A stretch of 64,000 nucleotides of DNA from Skermanella pratensis (GTDB taxonomy: Bacteria; Pseudomonadota; Alphaproteobacteria; Azospirillales; Azospirillaceae): NCBI RefSeq assembly GCF_008843145.1, contig NZ_CP030265.1, positions 4,519,001 through 4,583,000 on the forward strand, read 5' to 3'. The translations under genes and the position numbers were made by a program. The notes beneath the pieces were generated by a model. The model did not search any database and was not told the origin of the DNA. It saw nothing but the letters and a program-made list of their open reading frames with translations. Below, one piece after another: positions 35,377-45,168 of this stretch (positions are counted from its first letter, which is position 1; each line of letters begins with the position of its first letter).

Positions 35377-36534
35377 ATGCCGGCGACACCGGAACCATTC
35401 CGGCTCCATGTGCCCGACGACGCGATCGAGGATCTGCGCGACCGCCTGCGCCTCACCCGCTTTCCCGACCGGGCGCCCGGCGAGTCCTGGGCCTTCGGGA
35501 CCGACGTGGACTGGATGCGCGGCTTCGCGGAGTACTGGCGGGACGGCTTCGACTGGCGGGCGCAGGAGGCGCTGCTCAACGGGTTTCCCCAATACAAGGT
35601 GCCGCTGCACGGGATCGACCTGCATTTCCTGCATGTACCGGGAAAGACCGCCGGCGCGATGCCGCTGCTGCTGTCGCACGGCTGGCCCGGATCGGTGTTC
35701 GAGTTCCTCGACCTGATCCCGCGCCTGACCGACCCCGCGGCCTTCGGCGGCGATCCGGCCGACGCCTTCACGGTGGTGGCGCCGTCCCTGCCCGGCTTCG
35801 GGCTGTCGTTCGCGCCCGGGCAAAAGCGCTTCGGCGCCGAGGAGATCGCCGACTGCTTCGCCGAGCTGATGACCGGGGTGCTGGGATACGACCGGTTCGG
35901 CGCTCAGGGCGGCGACTGGGGGTCCTTCATTTCGTCCCGAATCGGCTATACGCACCGGGACCATGTAGCGGGCATCCACCTGAACCTGCTTCCCCTGCGG
36001 CGCGACCCGGCGATGGTGGAGTCGCCGACCCCGGAGGAGCGGCGCTATCTGGAGGAGCTGAAGGTCTTCATGAAGGAGGAGACGGGCTACCAGTGGATCC
36101 AGGGGACCCGGCCGCAGACCCTGGCCTTCGGCCTGACCGACAGCCCGACGGGCCTGGCCGCTTGGATCGTCGAGAAGTTCCGGGCCTGGTCGGACTGCGG
36201 CGGCGACGTGCTGTCGGTGATCGACCGCGACCGCCTGCTCGCCAATATCGGCCTGTACTGGTTCACCGGGGCGATCGGGTCGTCCTTCTGGCCCTATTAC
36301 GCCCGCATGCACGGCCCCTGGCCGATCCCGGAAGGCGGCACGGTGGACGTGCCGACCGGCTATTGCCAGTTCCCGACCGAGATCCTGCGCCCGCCGCGCT
36401 CGATGGCGGCACGCACCTTCACCGACATCCGGCGCTGGAGCGTGATGGAGCGCGGCGGCCACTTCGCGGCGCTGGAGCAGCCCGACGCGCTGGCCGGGGA
36501 AATCCGCGCCTTCTTCCGGCCGCTGCGCCGATGA
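35377..36534 (+). CDS. Epoxide hydrolase (EHN domain, alpha/beta fold)
   Basis: A 385-aa protein. The N-terminal EHN domain (~1-110, FRLHVPDDAIEDLRDRLRLT) is typical of microsomal-type epoxide hydrolases. The alpha/beta core has the oxyanion motif HGWPGSVFEF, the nucleophile Asp in QGGDWGSF, a Tyr in FWPYYARMHG, and the catalytic His in ERGGHFAALEQP. It would open epoxides to diols. A GGGAGGA site precedes the ATG. There is no signal peptide. Confidence 0.93.
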   Translation: MPATPEPFRLHVPDDAIEDLRDRLRLTRFPDRAPGESWAFGTDVDWMRGFAEYWRDGFDWRAQEALLNGFPQYKVPLHGIDLHFLHVPGKTAGAMPLLLSHGWPGSVFEFLDLIPRLTDPAAFGGDPADAFTVVAPSLPGFGLSFAPGQKRFGAEEIADCFAELMTGVLGYDRFGAQGGDWGSFISSRIGYTHRDHVAGIHLNLLPLRRDPAMVESPTPEERRYLEELKVFMKEETGYQWIQGTRPQTLAFGLTDSPTGLAAWIVEKFRAWSDCGGDVLSVIDRDRLLANIGLYWFTGAIGSSFWPYYARMHGPWPIPEGGTVDVPTGYCQFPTEILRPPRSMAARTFTDIRRWSVMERGGHFAALEQPDALAGEIRAFFRPLRR

Positions 36535-36559
36535 GCGGGCTTACGGCGGCTGGATGCGC

Positions 36560-37081
36560 TCAGCCCTCGAAGGGGAACTCGCCCAGTCGCTGCCACGGTC
36601 CCCCGAGATAGCGCCACAGCAGAAGGCTCTCGCCCACCACCTCGAACGGGGAGAAGCCGGCTTCGAGCCGTTCCAGCAGGGCGCGCGCCTCGGCCGGATC
36701 GGCCTTGTTCTGGATCGTGACATGGGGCCGGAACGGCTGCCGGTCCTGCGGGGTCAGGCAGCCGGCCCAGCGGGCCGCCAGCGCCGCGCGGAGCTCCGCC
36801 AGGCCGGGGGCGTCGAAGGCGTAGGCGACGCCTTTCCCCAGGAAGCGCAGCCCCGTCGCCCGAAGCGGCGGGCGGGCGCGCCCGGCCAGCACGTCCCGGA
36901 GCGCGGCGGCGATGCCGGCCGGATCCTCTCCGGGCAGGTGGTGGAACAGCGTGAGGTGCGCCGGCAGGAAGTTCCGTTCCGCCGGGAAATGCGCCCGGCG
37001 CAGGGCATCCAGGCGGCTGAACGACCCGGCGTCCATCCCCAGCGTCAGGATCAGGGGAGCCGGCCCGCCCCGCACCGTCAC
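36560..37081 (-). CDS. 2'-5' RNA ligase/phosphodiesterase family protein (2H superfamily)
   Basis: A 173-aa protein with the paired HxT motifs of the 2H superfamily: HLTLFHHLP and HVTIQNK. The central region GLRFLGKGVAYAFDAPGL is family-like. Members act on cyclic phosphates or 2'-5' linkages; the natural substrate here is unknown. Convergent with the epoxide hydrolase gene. Confidence 0.88.
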   Translation of the reverse strand: MTVRGGPAPLILTLGMDAGSFSRLDALRRAHFPAERNFLPAHLTLFHHLPGEDPAGIAAALRDVLAGRARPPLRATGLRFLGKGVAYAFDAPGLAELRAALAARWAGCLTPQDRQPFRPHVTIQNKADPAEARALLERLEAGFSPFEVVGESLLLWRYLGGPWQRLGEFPFEG

Positions 37082-37320
37082 GATCCCTTCCCCTGCGGAG
37101 CGGCTGCGGCGAGTCGTCCCATGAATTCACCCAAGGCAATACCATGGAGGGCAGTGCCCAGTCCTTTGGCAAGATAACAGGATATATCAATTTGCTTAGA
37201 TTTGGGGTCGCTATGCTCTGACATGCCGCCATCATTCTTTCGGAAGGCTGGAGATATTAACCGCTCGTCAATTCATTCCTTATAAATTGAAGCTATCGCA
37301 AGACAAAGAGCCCGAAAGCC

Positions 37321-37554
37321 ATGCACTCCTCCGCTTCCCAGTCATCCTCGTCCACTCCCTTTTCCGCCGCCTTCCCCGTCGAGCAGCTCCATGCCGAATA
37401 CGCGGCTGCCCGCGATCAGGTGCTGCGGCAGACCAACTCGACCCATGTGAGCGAGTGCCTGGACGCCATCCGCCCCCTGTGGGCCGCGTACCAGGCGAAG
37501 CTTGCGGCGCTCGCTTCCGTCGAGGAGCCCGTCCTGGTCCGGCTGTCCGCCTGA
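37321..37554 (+). CDS. Small hypothetical protein
   Basis: A 77-aa, mostly helical product (FPVEQLHAEYAAARDQVLRQ, then HVSECLDAIRPLWAAYQAKL) after a Ser-rich N-terminus. I do not recognise a family. The frame is preceded by an AT-rich stretch, and a strong hairpin follows seven bases after the stop codon, supporting a real short transcript. Confidence 0.5.
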   Translation: MHSSASQSSSSTPFSAAFPVEQLHAEYAAARDQVLRQTNSTHVSECLDAIRPLWAAYQAKLAALASVEEPVLVRLSA

Positions 37555-37560
37555 CAGGCG

Positions 37561-37602
37561 ATATGGGCCGTTTCCTGCCGAAGGCCAGGAAACGGCCCAT
37601 AT
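37561..37602. terminator. Perfect 17-bp hairpin after the small gene
   Basis: ATATGGGCCGTTTCCTG (37561-37577) is exactly inverted at 37586-37602 around an 8-nt loop. There is no T-tract on either side, so it may be a terminator, an mRNA-stabilising stem or a repeat-element hairpin. Confidence 0.6.
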
Positions 37603-37621
37603 CGCACCGGTTCGCGCGGGG

Positions 37622-37751
37622 ATGCATGGGTCAAGCCCACGCATGACGAAGATTGCCGTTGATCGGGGCGCCTGAAGCAGGTCGGCCTCGGCCGAAGGAC
37701 GACGCAGACAGCGTGGCCGGAACGTTGATGCGGGATGCCGGACTTCGCCCT
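37622..37751. repeat. Diverged REP hairpin and second copy of the dispersed repeat
   Basis: 37622-37644 is a REP-like hairpin (ATGCATGGG/CCCACGCAT) related to those at 26.6-26.8 kb. 37679-37751 matches 5919-5988 along most of its length (GGTCGGCCTCGGCCGAAGG, GACAGCGTGGCCGGA). Together with the 17-bp hairpin and a T8 run at 37782 these fill the ~330-base gap before the methyltransferase gene. Confidence 0.65.
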
Positions 37752-37883
37752 GCCGCCTCCCTCCCCCGCCGCACGCCGCGTTTTTTTTGCATTCATATGC
37801 AACTGTTAAGCATACTAAGGTATGCAGTATAACGGCATCATTGATCTGCCCAAGGTGCTGTTTCCGTTCCTCAAGGTGTCTTC

Positions 37884-38687
37884 TTGCTCTCGCCTCTTTG
37901 TCCCTGCTGCCGGAATTCTGGGTATCCGATTGGTCAGATCGATCTTGGTGAAAGTTGCAACGACGCATTCGAAGGCCGTCGGATGTTTCCCGACACGGGT
38001 ACGATGGTCCGATACTCGGTCTGCATTGCGTGCGACCATATCTGGACCGCCTGCCTGGATCATTGGACTTCGTCGGATTTTCAGCGCCACATTTACAATG
38101 ATGACTACATACTTGCCGATCCGCCCTTCACCTACGACCGCCCGGCGCGCAACGCGGCGCTGATCGACCGGATCGTCGGTCCCATGAAGGAAACGATCGG
38201 CCTCCTGGATTGGGGCGGCGGCAACGGCCTGATGGTGCGGCTGCTGGCCGAGCGGGGGTTCCGGCGCGCGGCCTCCTGCGACCCGTTCTACGGCGGCGGC
38301 CGGCCGGCGCCGGGACGGAGCTTCGACCTGGTGACCTGCTTCGAGGTGGTCGAGCATGTCCCCGACCAGCGGGCGCTGTTCGCCGAGCTTGCCCGCCTGG
38401 TCGCCCCGCGCGGAGCCCTGCTGCTGAGCACCCTGGTCCAGCCGGACGACATCCGCGAGGTCGGGCTGGACTGGTGGTACGCCAGGCCCCGCAACGGCCA
38501 TGTCCGCCTGCACAGCGCGGCCAGCCTGGAGCACTGCCTGGCTGTCGCCGGGATGGAGCTGGTGTCGCTGTCGGCCGAACTGCACGTCGCGTTCCGGACC
38601 GCGGAGTCGCCCCTGGTCCGGGCGCTGCTGGCGGCTAACGTCCACGAGCCCTCGCTGCCGAACCTCGATTCCCGCACGGCCGGCTGA
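37884..38687 (+). CDS. Class I SAM-dependent methyltransferase with an N-terminal zinc ribbon
   Basis: A 267-aa protein. The N-terminus has paired cysteines (LCPCCRNSG and VCIACDHIW) forming a probable zinc ribbon. Then comes a Rossmann methyltransferase core: LLDWGGGNGLMVRLLAERGF (motif I), FDLVTCFEVVEHVPDQRALF (motif IV) and GALLLSTLVQP. The TTG start at 37884 has AAGGTG just upstream; an ATG at 37822 is out of frame with the core. Similar proteins sit in polysaccharide or sugar-modification clusters, but none is adjacent here. Confidence 0.82.
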   Translation: MLSPLCPCCRNSGYPIGQIDLGESCNDAFEGRRMFPDTGTMVRYSVCIACDHIWTACLDHWTSSDFQRHIYNDDYILADPPFTYDRPARNAALIDRIVGPMKETIGLLDWGGGNGLMVRLLAERGFRRAASCDPFYGGGRPAPGRSFDLVTCFEVVEHVPDQRALFAELARLVAPRGALLLSTLVQPDDIREVGLDWWYARPRNGHVRLHSAASLEHCLAVAGMELVSLSAELHVAFRTAESPLVRALLAANVHEPSLPNLDSRTAG

Positions 38688-38692
38688 GCCGC

Positions 38693-40120
38693 TCAGGGAA
38701 GGGACCGGGAGGCCGGGACGGCCGCGCCGAGGAACGCGCGTTCGGGCGGCAGCTCGACCACCACCTCGGTGCCGACGCCGGGCTCGCTCGACATCCTGAC
38801 CGTGCCGCCATGGCGCTCCACCAGCTGGCGCACCAGCGGAAGGCCCAGCCCGGTGCCTTTGGCCTGGCGGGCGTGCCGGCTGTCCGACTGCTCGAACGGC
38901 AGGAAGACGCGCACCAGATCGTCCGGCGGAATCCCGATGCCGGTATCGGTCACGACGATGATCGTATGGCCGTCGGCAGGCTGTTCCAGGGAGACCCCGA
39001 TCAGCCCGTCGGCGGGCGTGAACTTGATCGCGTTGGACAGCAGGTTGTCCAGGATCTGGCGCAGCCTCAGGCGATCGCCGAAAACGCCGATATGGCCGGC
39101 TGCCGGCTCCAGTTCGATCCTGACGCCCGCGGCGCGGGCGGACTCCCGCAGGTCGCGGATCGCCTCCGCGGCGATCGCGACCAGGTCGACGCCTTCCTCC
39201 CGAAGCTCCAGCTTGCCGGCCTCCAGCTTGGCGAGGTCGAGAATGTCGTTGATCAGTGCCAGCAGCCTTTGGCCGGCATGGTGGATGTCGCCGATATACT
39301 CGGCCTGACGCTCGCCCAGCCGGCCGAAGATCCCGGTCATGAGGGCTTCGGAAAATCCCAGGATCGCGTTCAGCGGGGTGCGCAGCTCGTGGCTGACATT
39401 GGCGAGGAAGTTGGACTTGGCTTCGCTGGAGCGCACGGCGGCGTCCCGCGCGGCCACCAGGTTGCCGGTCAGGTCCAGGAGCTGGCGGTTGGTGGCGCGC
39501 AGCGCCGTCTCCGAATGCATGTGCCGGCGCATCAGCCAGCCGAGCGCCAGCAGCAGGACGACGAAGCCGACGCAGTAGCCCAGCAGCTTGACCTGGAAGG
39601 CGTTCACCTGCGCCTGCATCCGTCCGATCAGTCCGTTCTGCCGGTCGACCACCGCGAGCGACATCCGGCGATGGACGACGATGGCATTCCGGACCCCCTC
39701 GTCCGCCACCCGGCGGAACTCGGCCGGCGCGGACTCCAGCAGGGGCAATTGCCGGTCGACCAGGTCGATGGCGCGGCGGACGTCTGCGATGCCTTCCTCG
39801 GACCTGATTCCCCGGGTATGCCATTCGGAACTGCCGGTCTCCGGCAGCGAGTTGATCCGGTTGAAGACGTTGTCCAGCCGGAGCCTGATCTCCTCGACCT
39901 GCTCGGGGTCGGCCGTTTCCGGCGTGACGTCGGGATGCAGCCCGCGAACGGCGACCTGGAAACGCAGCAGATCCCCGGCAAGCTGCCCGTCGTACCAGAT
40001 GTCGGCACCGCTGGCGATCTCCACCGACCGCTGGATGGCGATCAGATCGAAGACGAGCATCGGCGAACTGCACAGCAGCAGTACGAAGGATACCGTCCAG
40101 ACGATCTTGCCCAGGTCCAT
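38693..40120 (-). CDS. Membrane-bound sensor histidine kinase
   Basis: A 475-aa protein. A first membrane helix (IVWTVSFVLLLCSSPMLVFD) is followed by a ~140-residue periplasmic helical sensor, a second helix (LLGYCVGFVVLLLALGWLM), a HisKA H-box (FLANVSHELRTPLNAI) and an HATPase_c domain with N-box NLLSNAIKF, VTDTGIGIPPDD and GTGLGLPLV. The ATG at 40120 has AGGAAG at six bases; 40141 is an alternative. No response regulator is adjacent. It lies just downstream of a gene for an exported SUOX-fold protein, which may be its sensory partner. Confidence 0.92.
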   Translation of the reverse strand: MDLGKIVWTVSFVLLLCSSPMLVFDLIAIQRSVEIASGADIWYDGQLAGDLLRFQVAVRGLHPDVTPETADPEQVEEIRLRLDNVFNRINSLPETGSSEWHTRGIRSEEGIADVRRAIDLVDRQLPLLESAPAEFRRVADEGVRNAIVVHRRMSLAVVDRQNGLIGRMQAQVNAFQVKLLGYCVGFVVLLLALGWLMRRHMHSETALRATNRQLLDLTGNLVAARDAAVRSSEAKSNFLANVSHELRTPLNAILGFSEALMTGIFGRLGERQAEYIGDIHHAGQRLLALINDILDLAKLEAGKLELREEGVDLVAIAAEAIRDLRESARAAGVRIELEPAAGHIGVFGDRLRLRQILDNLLSNAIKFTPADGLIGVSLEQPADGHTIIVVTDTGIGIPPDDLVRVFLPFEQSDSRHARQAKGTGLGLPLVRQLVERHGGTVRMSSEPGVGTEVVVELPPERAFLGAAVPASRSLP

Positions 40121-40202
40121 GAAACGCTTCCTGGCAGCCATCACCGGGTACGATGCCGCGGAAGGTTCCGGACAGTGCCGCGGCGGAAACTCACCCTGTT
40201 CG

Positions 40203-40835
40203 TCATTCCACCATGATCGACTTCAATTGCCAGACCCAGCGCGACAGGAAATCGCGATGGCCCAGTTCGGGAAAGGCATGCTGCGGATAGATCACCCAGA
40301 TCGGGCCGCGGTCGCGCCGCGGCATGTATTCGCCATCGCGCTTGAGGGCCAGCATTACCGGCCAGGTGCGGGCGTCGGCGGCCGGAATCAGGCTTTCGAA
40401 TTCGTTCAGCGCGATCAGCCTCAGCGTGGTGGCGGCCGGGTCGGCGCCGACCGCGTCGAGCAGGGCCGAGAGCAGGACGCCCTCGAACACGGAGGGATCG
40501 ACGGTCCAACTCGTCAGCGTGGTGAAGCGGATCAGCCCCAGTGCCTCCAGGGTCGGAAGGTCGAACCGGATGGGGCGATCGGAGGCGATTCTTCCGCCGA
40601 CCGTCAGGACGACCGGACCTTTCGGTTCCGGGAAATCCATGCCCGCTTTCAGCGCCGGCTCAGTGACGCGTTCGTAGATCGGCTTGGAGGCTTGGGCGGC
40701 GGCCTGACGGGGAGCCACCGCCAAGCCGGCGGCCAGGATGCAGAAGAAGACGCCCACGAGCAAACGCCCGAGAACAGCGATACCCTGCGGTGAGGAGGGA
40801 GAGACGGATAGCTGCGCCACGGCGAGAGTGCCCAT
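40203..40835 (-). CDS. Exported molybdopterin-binding-fold (SUOX-like) protein paired with the histidine kinase
   Basis: A ~210-aa protein with a long signal sequence ending RQAAAQA. The mature part resembles the sulfite-oxidase-type molybdopterin-binding fold (VVLTVGGRIA, VFEGVLLSALLDAVG, LNEFESLIPAAD, GPIWVIYP, WVWQLKSIMV), but no catalytic cysteine is seen at the usual position. It may therefore be a cofactor-free binding domain. The histidine-kinase gene begins ~80 bases downstream on the same strand, suggesting a sensory role. A TTG at 40847 is a possible earlier start. Confidence 0.65.
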   Translation of the reverse strand: MGTLAVAQLSVSPSSPQGIAVLGRLLVGVFFCILAAGLAVAPRQAAAQASKPIYERVTEPALKAGMDFPEPKGPVVLTVGGRIASDRPIRFDLPTLEALGLIRFTTLTSWTVDPSVFEGVLLSALLDAVGADPAATTLRLIALNEFESLIPAADARTWPVMLALKRDGEYMPRRDRGPIWVIYPQHAFPELGHRDFLSRWVWQLKSIMVE

Positions 40836-41090
40836 GCCCAGGATCAAGTTGAAACATTATATGCACTGCCTAGGCGTGCAACTGTTATCAAATTTGGTCC
40901 TTCATTACTTAAGATCACGTGAAAATTTCATTTCCAACCAGTCCAGATGTCGTTTGTGGACCTTTGTGGTAAAGCATCTGCCCGGATTCATATCCAAGGG
41001 CATATGACTGCGGGCAACCGGCGTTCCGTCCGGATCACGGATGGGCGGGCCCGGAAGCATGCATTCCGGACCCGCCTGCTTCCGCCGACC

Positions 41091-42761
41091 CTAGAGCAGG
41101 ATGGTTTCGCCTTTCCGGCGGACGCGGAACCAGCGGCAGCCGTAGCGGTCCAGGTCGATGCTGACGTTCCCGCCCTTGCCCAGGGTGAAGTCGCCATGGC
41201 CGAACAGGTCGATCAGGCTGTCCCAGCCCAGCGCGCTCTCCACCTTGAAGGTGGCGCCGCATTCCTTGTCTCCCAGGTTGTGGATGGTCAGCACGGTCCG
41301 GCCTTCCCAATCGTAGCGCAGCGCGAACACCGCGGGATCGGTCACCGGAACGATGCTCCAGGTGCCGTAGGCGATCTCGGGCGTCTCGTTGCGGCGGCGG
41401 ATCAGCCGCTCCATCCAGTTCAGCAGCGAGGCGTCGTCGCGCCGCTGGGCGGCGACGTTGATGCCGGCCGGCCCCCATCGCTTGCCGGCGACGACGGGAC
41501 GGCGCAGGGCGTCGGGCTTGGCGGTCGAGAAGCCGCCGTTGACCTCGTCCGACCACTGCATCGGCGACCGCACGCTCAGACGGCCGGGGATTTCCAGGTT
41601 CTCCGACATGCCGATCTCCTCGCCGTAGAAAAGGACGGGAGCCCCCGGCAGCGCGAACATCAGGCTGTAGGCCATGTGGACGCGGGCCTGGTCGCCGTCC
41701 AGCATGGTCGGCAGCCGGCGGCGCAGGCCGCGGCCGAAAAGCTGCATTTCCGGCTTGGGGCCGAACGCCCGGAAGACCTCCTGCCGCTCGGCCTCGGTCA
41801 GCTTGTCGAGCGACCATTCGTCGTGGTTGCGGATGAAGTTGCCCCACTGGGCGTTCGGCGGCAGCGACGGCAGGGCCTTCAGGCCGTGGATCAGCCCGCT
41901 GGCGTCGCCCCGCGCCAGCGCCATGGCGAAAGACTGGTTGAGGTTGAAGTTGATGCACATGTGCAGTTCGTCGCCGTCGTCGCCGAAGAAGCGGCGGACG
42001 TCTTCCGGCTCCAGGTTGACCTCGCCCATCAGGATCGCGTCGCCCCGGCGCCGGCATAGGAAGGAGCGAAGCTCGCGCAGCCAGTCGTGGGGCGCTATGT
42101 CCATGTCACCCTGGATGCCGGTGGTCTCCAGCAGGAACGGCACCGCATCGACCCGGAAGCCGGCCAGGCCGAGTTCGAGCCAGAAGCCGATGATCTTGCG
42201 GATCTCGTCGCGCACCGCCGGATTGGAGATGTTGAGGTCGGGCTGGTGCTTGTAGAAGCGGTGCAGGAAGTACTGGCCGGCCTGCTCGTCCCATTCCCAG
42301 TTGCTGTCCTCCTGGTCGGGAAAGACCAGGCCGCCCTGGTCGCCGGCAGGGATGTCGTCGCTCCAGACGTACCAGTCCCGGAAGGGCGAATTCGGGTCGG
42401 ACCGGGCCGACTGGAACCAGGGATGCTCCTTCGAGGTGTGGTTGACCACCAGGTCGGCGATGACCCGGATACCGCGGTCGCGTGCGGTCCGGATGAACTC
42501 CACGAAGTCGCCGAGCGAGCCCAGGCGGGGATCGATGCCGTAATAGTCCGTGATGTCGTAGCCGTCGTCGCTGTTGGGCGTCGGGTAGAACGGCATCAGC
42601 CACAGGCAGGTGACCCCGATCCCGGCGAGATAGTCGATCCGCTGGATCAGCCCGGCGAAGTCGCCTATACCGTCGCCGTTGCTGTCCTGGAAGGTCTCCA
42701 CGTCGAGGCAATAGAAGACGGAGTTCTTCCACCAGGTGTCGCTGGTCTGGGTGATCGCCAT
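41091..42761 (-). CDS. GH13 alpha-amylase-family enzyme (trehalose synthase/alpha-glucosidase-like)
   Basis: A 556-aa GH13 protein. The conserved regions are VIADLVVNHTS (I), GFRVDAVPF (II, nucleophile Asp), ILMGEVN (III, acid/base Glu) and FIRNHDEWS (IV). The N-terminal WWKNSVFYCLDVETFQDSNG and GIGDFAGLIQRIDYL resemble TreS/oligo-1,6-glucosidase-type enzymes. Trehalose synthase is the best guess, but an alpha-glucosidase role is possible. It is cytoplasmic and stands alone between the kinase pair and the tct genes. Confidence 0.9.
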   Translation of the reverse strand: MAITQTSDTWWKNSVFYCLDVETFQDSNGDGIGDFAGLIQRIDYLAGIGVTCLWLMPFYPTPNSDDGYDITDYYGIDPRLGSLGDFVEFIRTARDRGIRVIADLVVNHTSKEHPWFQSARSDPNSPFRDWYVWSDDIPAGDQGGLVFPDQEDSNWEWDEQAGQYFLHRFYKHQPDLNISNPAVRDEIRKIIGFWLELGLAGFRVDAVPFLLETTGIQGDMDIAPHDWLRELRSFLCRRRGDAILMGEVNLEPEDVRRFFGDDGDELHMCINFNLNQSFAMALARGDASGLIHGLKALPSLPPNAQWGNFIRNHDEWSLDKLTEAERQEVFRAFGPKPEMQLFGRGLRRRLPTMLDGDQARVHMAYSLMFALPGAPVLFYGEEIGMSENLEIPGRLSVRSPMQWSDEVNGGFSTAKPDALRRPVVAGKRWGPAGINVAAQRRDDASLLNWMERLIRRRNETPEIAYGTWSIVPVTDPAVFALRYDWEGRTVLTIHNLGDKECGATFKVESALGWDSLIDLFGHGDFTLGKGGNVSIDLDRYGCRWFRVRRKGETILL

Positions 42762-42857
42762 GCTGGTCCCTCTCTTCCTTGGTGGACGCCCACGACGCGG
42801 GCATCCCCATGGAAAGGCCGGCGGCGGCGATAGGTTCCAGCCGCCCCATGGCGCGGG

Positions 42858-44360
42858 TCAGGCCCGCCCCGCCACCCCGGCCCGCCTCCGCCGACGCAGC
42901 AGGATCGGAACCAGGACCAGCAGGAACGCCACGGCCAGAAGCCCCAGCGAGATCGGCTGGGTGAAGAACACCGACACGTCGCCCTGGCTGATCGCCAGCG
43001 CCCGGCGGAACTGCTGCTCGGCCAGCGGCCCCAGGATCAGCCCGACCACGCACGGGGCGACCGGCACGTCGAGCACGCGCATGCCGAAGCCGATCAGCCC
43101 GATCACCCACAGGATGACGAGGTCGACCACGTTGTTGTTGAGCGTGTAGGCGCCCAGGGTGGCGAACACCAGGATGCCGCCGTAGAGCCACGGGCGCGGG
43201 ATGGTCAGCAGCTTGACCCAGATCCCGACCATGGGCAGGTTCAGCAGCAGCAGCAGCACGTTGCCGATATACAGGCTGGCGATCATGCCCCAGACCAGTT
43301 CGGGGTTGGTGTCGAACAGCAGCGGTCCCGGCTGGAGCCCGTACTGCTGGAAGGCGGCGAGCATGATCGCGGCCGTCGCCGATGTCGGCAGGCCCAGAGC
43401 CAGCAGCGGGGCGAGCGTCCCGGCGGCCGACGCGTTGTTGGCGGCCTCCGGCCCGGCGACCGCCTCGATGGCGCCCTTGCCGAACTCCTCCGGGTGCTTG
43501 GACAGGCGCTTTTCCAGCAGGTAGGACAGGAAGGTCGGGATCTCGCTGCCGCCGGCCGGCAGGGCTCCGATCGGGAAGCCCAGGAAAGTGCCGCGCAGCC
43601 ACGGCTTCCACGACCGCTTCACGTCCTCGCGGCTCATCCATTTCGAGCCCTTCAGGGCGTAGATCTCCTCCGTCTCGAAGCGGTAGCGCGACGCGACGTA
43701 GAGCGTTTCCCCGACCGCGAACAGCCCGACCGCGACCACCACGGTGTCGATCCCGTCGAGCAGTTCGGGGATGCCGAGGGTGAAGCGCGCCTGGCCGGTC
43801 TGGAGGTCGATGCCGACCAGGCCCAGCGACAGGCCGAAGAACAGGCTGGCGAGGCCGCGCGGCAGGCTGTCGCCCAGCACGGCGGTGACGGTGACCAGCG
43901 CCAGCACCATCAGCGCGAAATACTCCGCCGGCCCGAACAGCAGCGCCATCTGCACCATCAGCGGCGCCACGAAGGTCAGCGCGATGGTGGCGATGGTCCC
44001 GGCGACGAAAGAGCCGATCGCCGCCGTGGCGAGCGCGGTGGCGCCGCGTCCCTGGCGCGCCATCTCGTGCCCGTCGATCGCGGTCACGATGCTGCCGGAC
44101 TCGCCCGGCGTGTTCAGCAGGATCGCGGTGGTCGAGCCGCCGTACATGGCGCCGTAATATATTCCGGCGAACATGATGAAGGCGGAGGTCGGCTCCAGGT
44201 TGTAGGTCACCGGAAGCAGCAGGGCCACGGTGAGCGCCGGGCCGATGCCGGGCAGCACGCCGATCGCCGTGCCGACGGTGACGCCCAGGACGGACCAGAG
44301 CAGGTTGTAGGGTGTCAGCGCCACGGTGAAGCCGTGGCCGAGGGCCGCGAGGGTTTCCAT
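42858..44360 (-). CDS. tctA: Tripartite tricarboxylate transporter large permease (TctA)
   Basis: A 500-aa protein with about eleven helices. The family motifs are [20 protein letters not shown] and [20 protein letters not shown] near the N-terminus, with [20 protein letters not shown] and [20 protein letters not shown] mirrored in the second half. It is coupled to tctB (10 bases upstream on the same strand). No TctC-type binding protein lies next to it. Confidence 0.94.
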   Translation of the reverse strand: METLAALGHGFTVALTPYNLLWSVLGVTVGTAIGVLPGIGPALTVALLLPVTYNLEPTSAFIMFAGIYYGAMYGGSTTAILLNTPGESGSIVTAIDGHEMARQGRGATALATAAIGSFVAGTIATIALTFVAPLMVQMALLFGPAEYFALMVLALVTVTAVLGDSLPRGLASLFFGLSLGLVGIDLQTGQARFTLGIPELLDGIDTVVVAVGLFAVGETLYVASRYRFETEEIYALKGSKWMSREDVKRSWKPWLRGTFLGFPIGALPAGGSEIPTFLSYLLEKRLSKHPEEFGKGAIEAVAGPEAANNASAAGTLAPLLALGLPTSATAAIMLAAFQQYGLQPGPLLFDTNPELVWGMIASLYIGNVLLLLLNLPMVGIWVKLLTIPRPWLYGGILVFATLGAYTLNNNVVDLVILWVIGLIGFGMRVLDVPVAPCVVGLILGPLAEQQFRRALAISQGDVSVFFTQPISLGLLAVAFLLVLVPILLRRRRRAGVAGRA

Positions 44361-44370
44361 CAGTGCCCGC

Positions 44371-44880
44371 CTATTCCGCCGCCGGCTCGGCCGGGGCAAG
44401 GAAGTCCTCGACCATCTCGCCGGGAATGCCGCCGGGCAGGCCCAGGTCGAGGCCGTAGTTGAAGACGACGAAGGCCAGGACCGCGAGGCTCAGGCCGAGC
44501 GCCGCGTCCATCAGGATCCGGCTGCTCAGGAAGGCCCGCGCCACCAGGACGAACAGCAGCGTGGCCGCGACGATCCAGCCCGCGTATTCGATCAGCAGCA
44601 TCTCGACGATCAGGCCGCCCGAGACCAGCGCCACGGCGCGCCAGTCCAGCTCGATCCCCCGCTCGTGGGCGATGCGGCCGGCGAAGGCTTCGCGCAGCAG
44701 TGTGCCGCCGATGACCAGCAGCCCCGCCGCGATCAGGAAGGGGAACAGCCTGGGGCCGACCGGCGCGTTGCCGCCCGCGCCGCCCAGCATCAAGGTCTCG
44801 TATCCGATGAACAGGCCGAGCGTCAGCACCGCCCCGCCCAGTACCGCCTCGCCCAGGCGCAGGCTGCGTCCCGTCGTCAT
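44371..44880 (-). CDS. tctB: Tripartite tricarboxylate transporter small permease (TctB)
   Basis: A 169-aa protein with four helices and the family pattern [20 protein letters not shown]. The ATG at 44880 has CTGGGGGGAC at good spacing. It pairs with TctA. A TctC binding protein is missing locally, so a distant or promiscuous one must serve it. Confidence 0.9.
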   Translation of the reverse strand: MTTGRSLRLGEAVLGGAVLTLGLFIGYETLMLGGAGGNAPVGPRLFPFLIAAGLLVIGGTLLREAFAGRIAHERGIELDWRAVALVSGGLIVEMLLIEYAGWIVAATLLFVLVARAFLSSRILMDAALGLSLAVLAFVVFNYGLDLGLPGGIPGEMVEDFLAPAEPAAE

Positions 44881-45168
44881 ATGTCCCCCCAGGTCTTCCG
44901 CCGTTGTGGTCCGGCTTTGCGTGCACCGTCCGGCCAGCTTAACCCCGATCCGGGCCGTGGTCATCATGCCGCGGCGGCAACGCCCGGACGAGATGGGCCC
45001 CCCGGAAAGTTACAGTTAAAAGTACTTTTCAAGTAGAGCTGGAAATGGAAAGCGGCATCTATATCGAATTATAGACCAGAGAGAAGATCCTATAAATCAT
45101 AGCACGGTATAAGGTCCAGTCACGGCAACACATACTTAGCAATGTCCATTATGGGACAGGAGAAGAAA

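Noticed and set aside
37822-38163. ATG-started frame before the methyltransferase
   Set aside because: It is out of frame with the methyltransferase core and its downstream translation is not protein-like. The TTG at 37884 with a Shine-Dalgarno-like AAGGTG was preferred.
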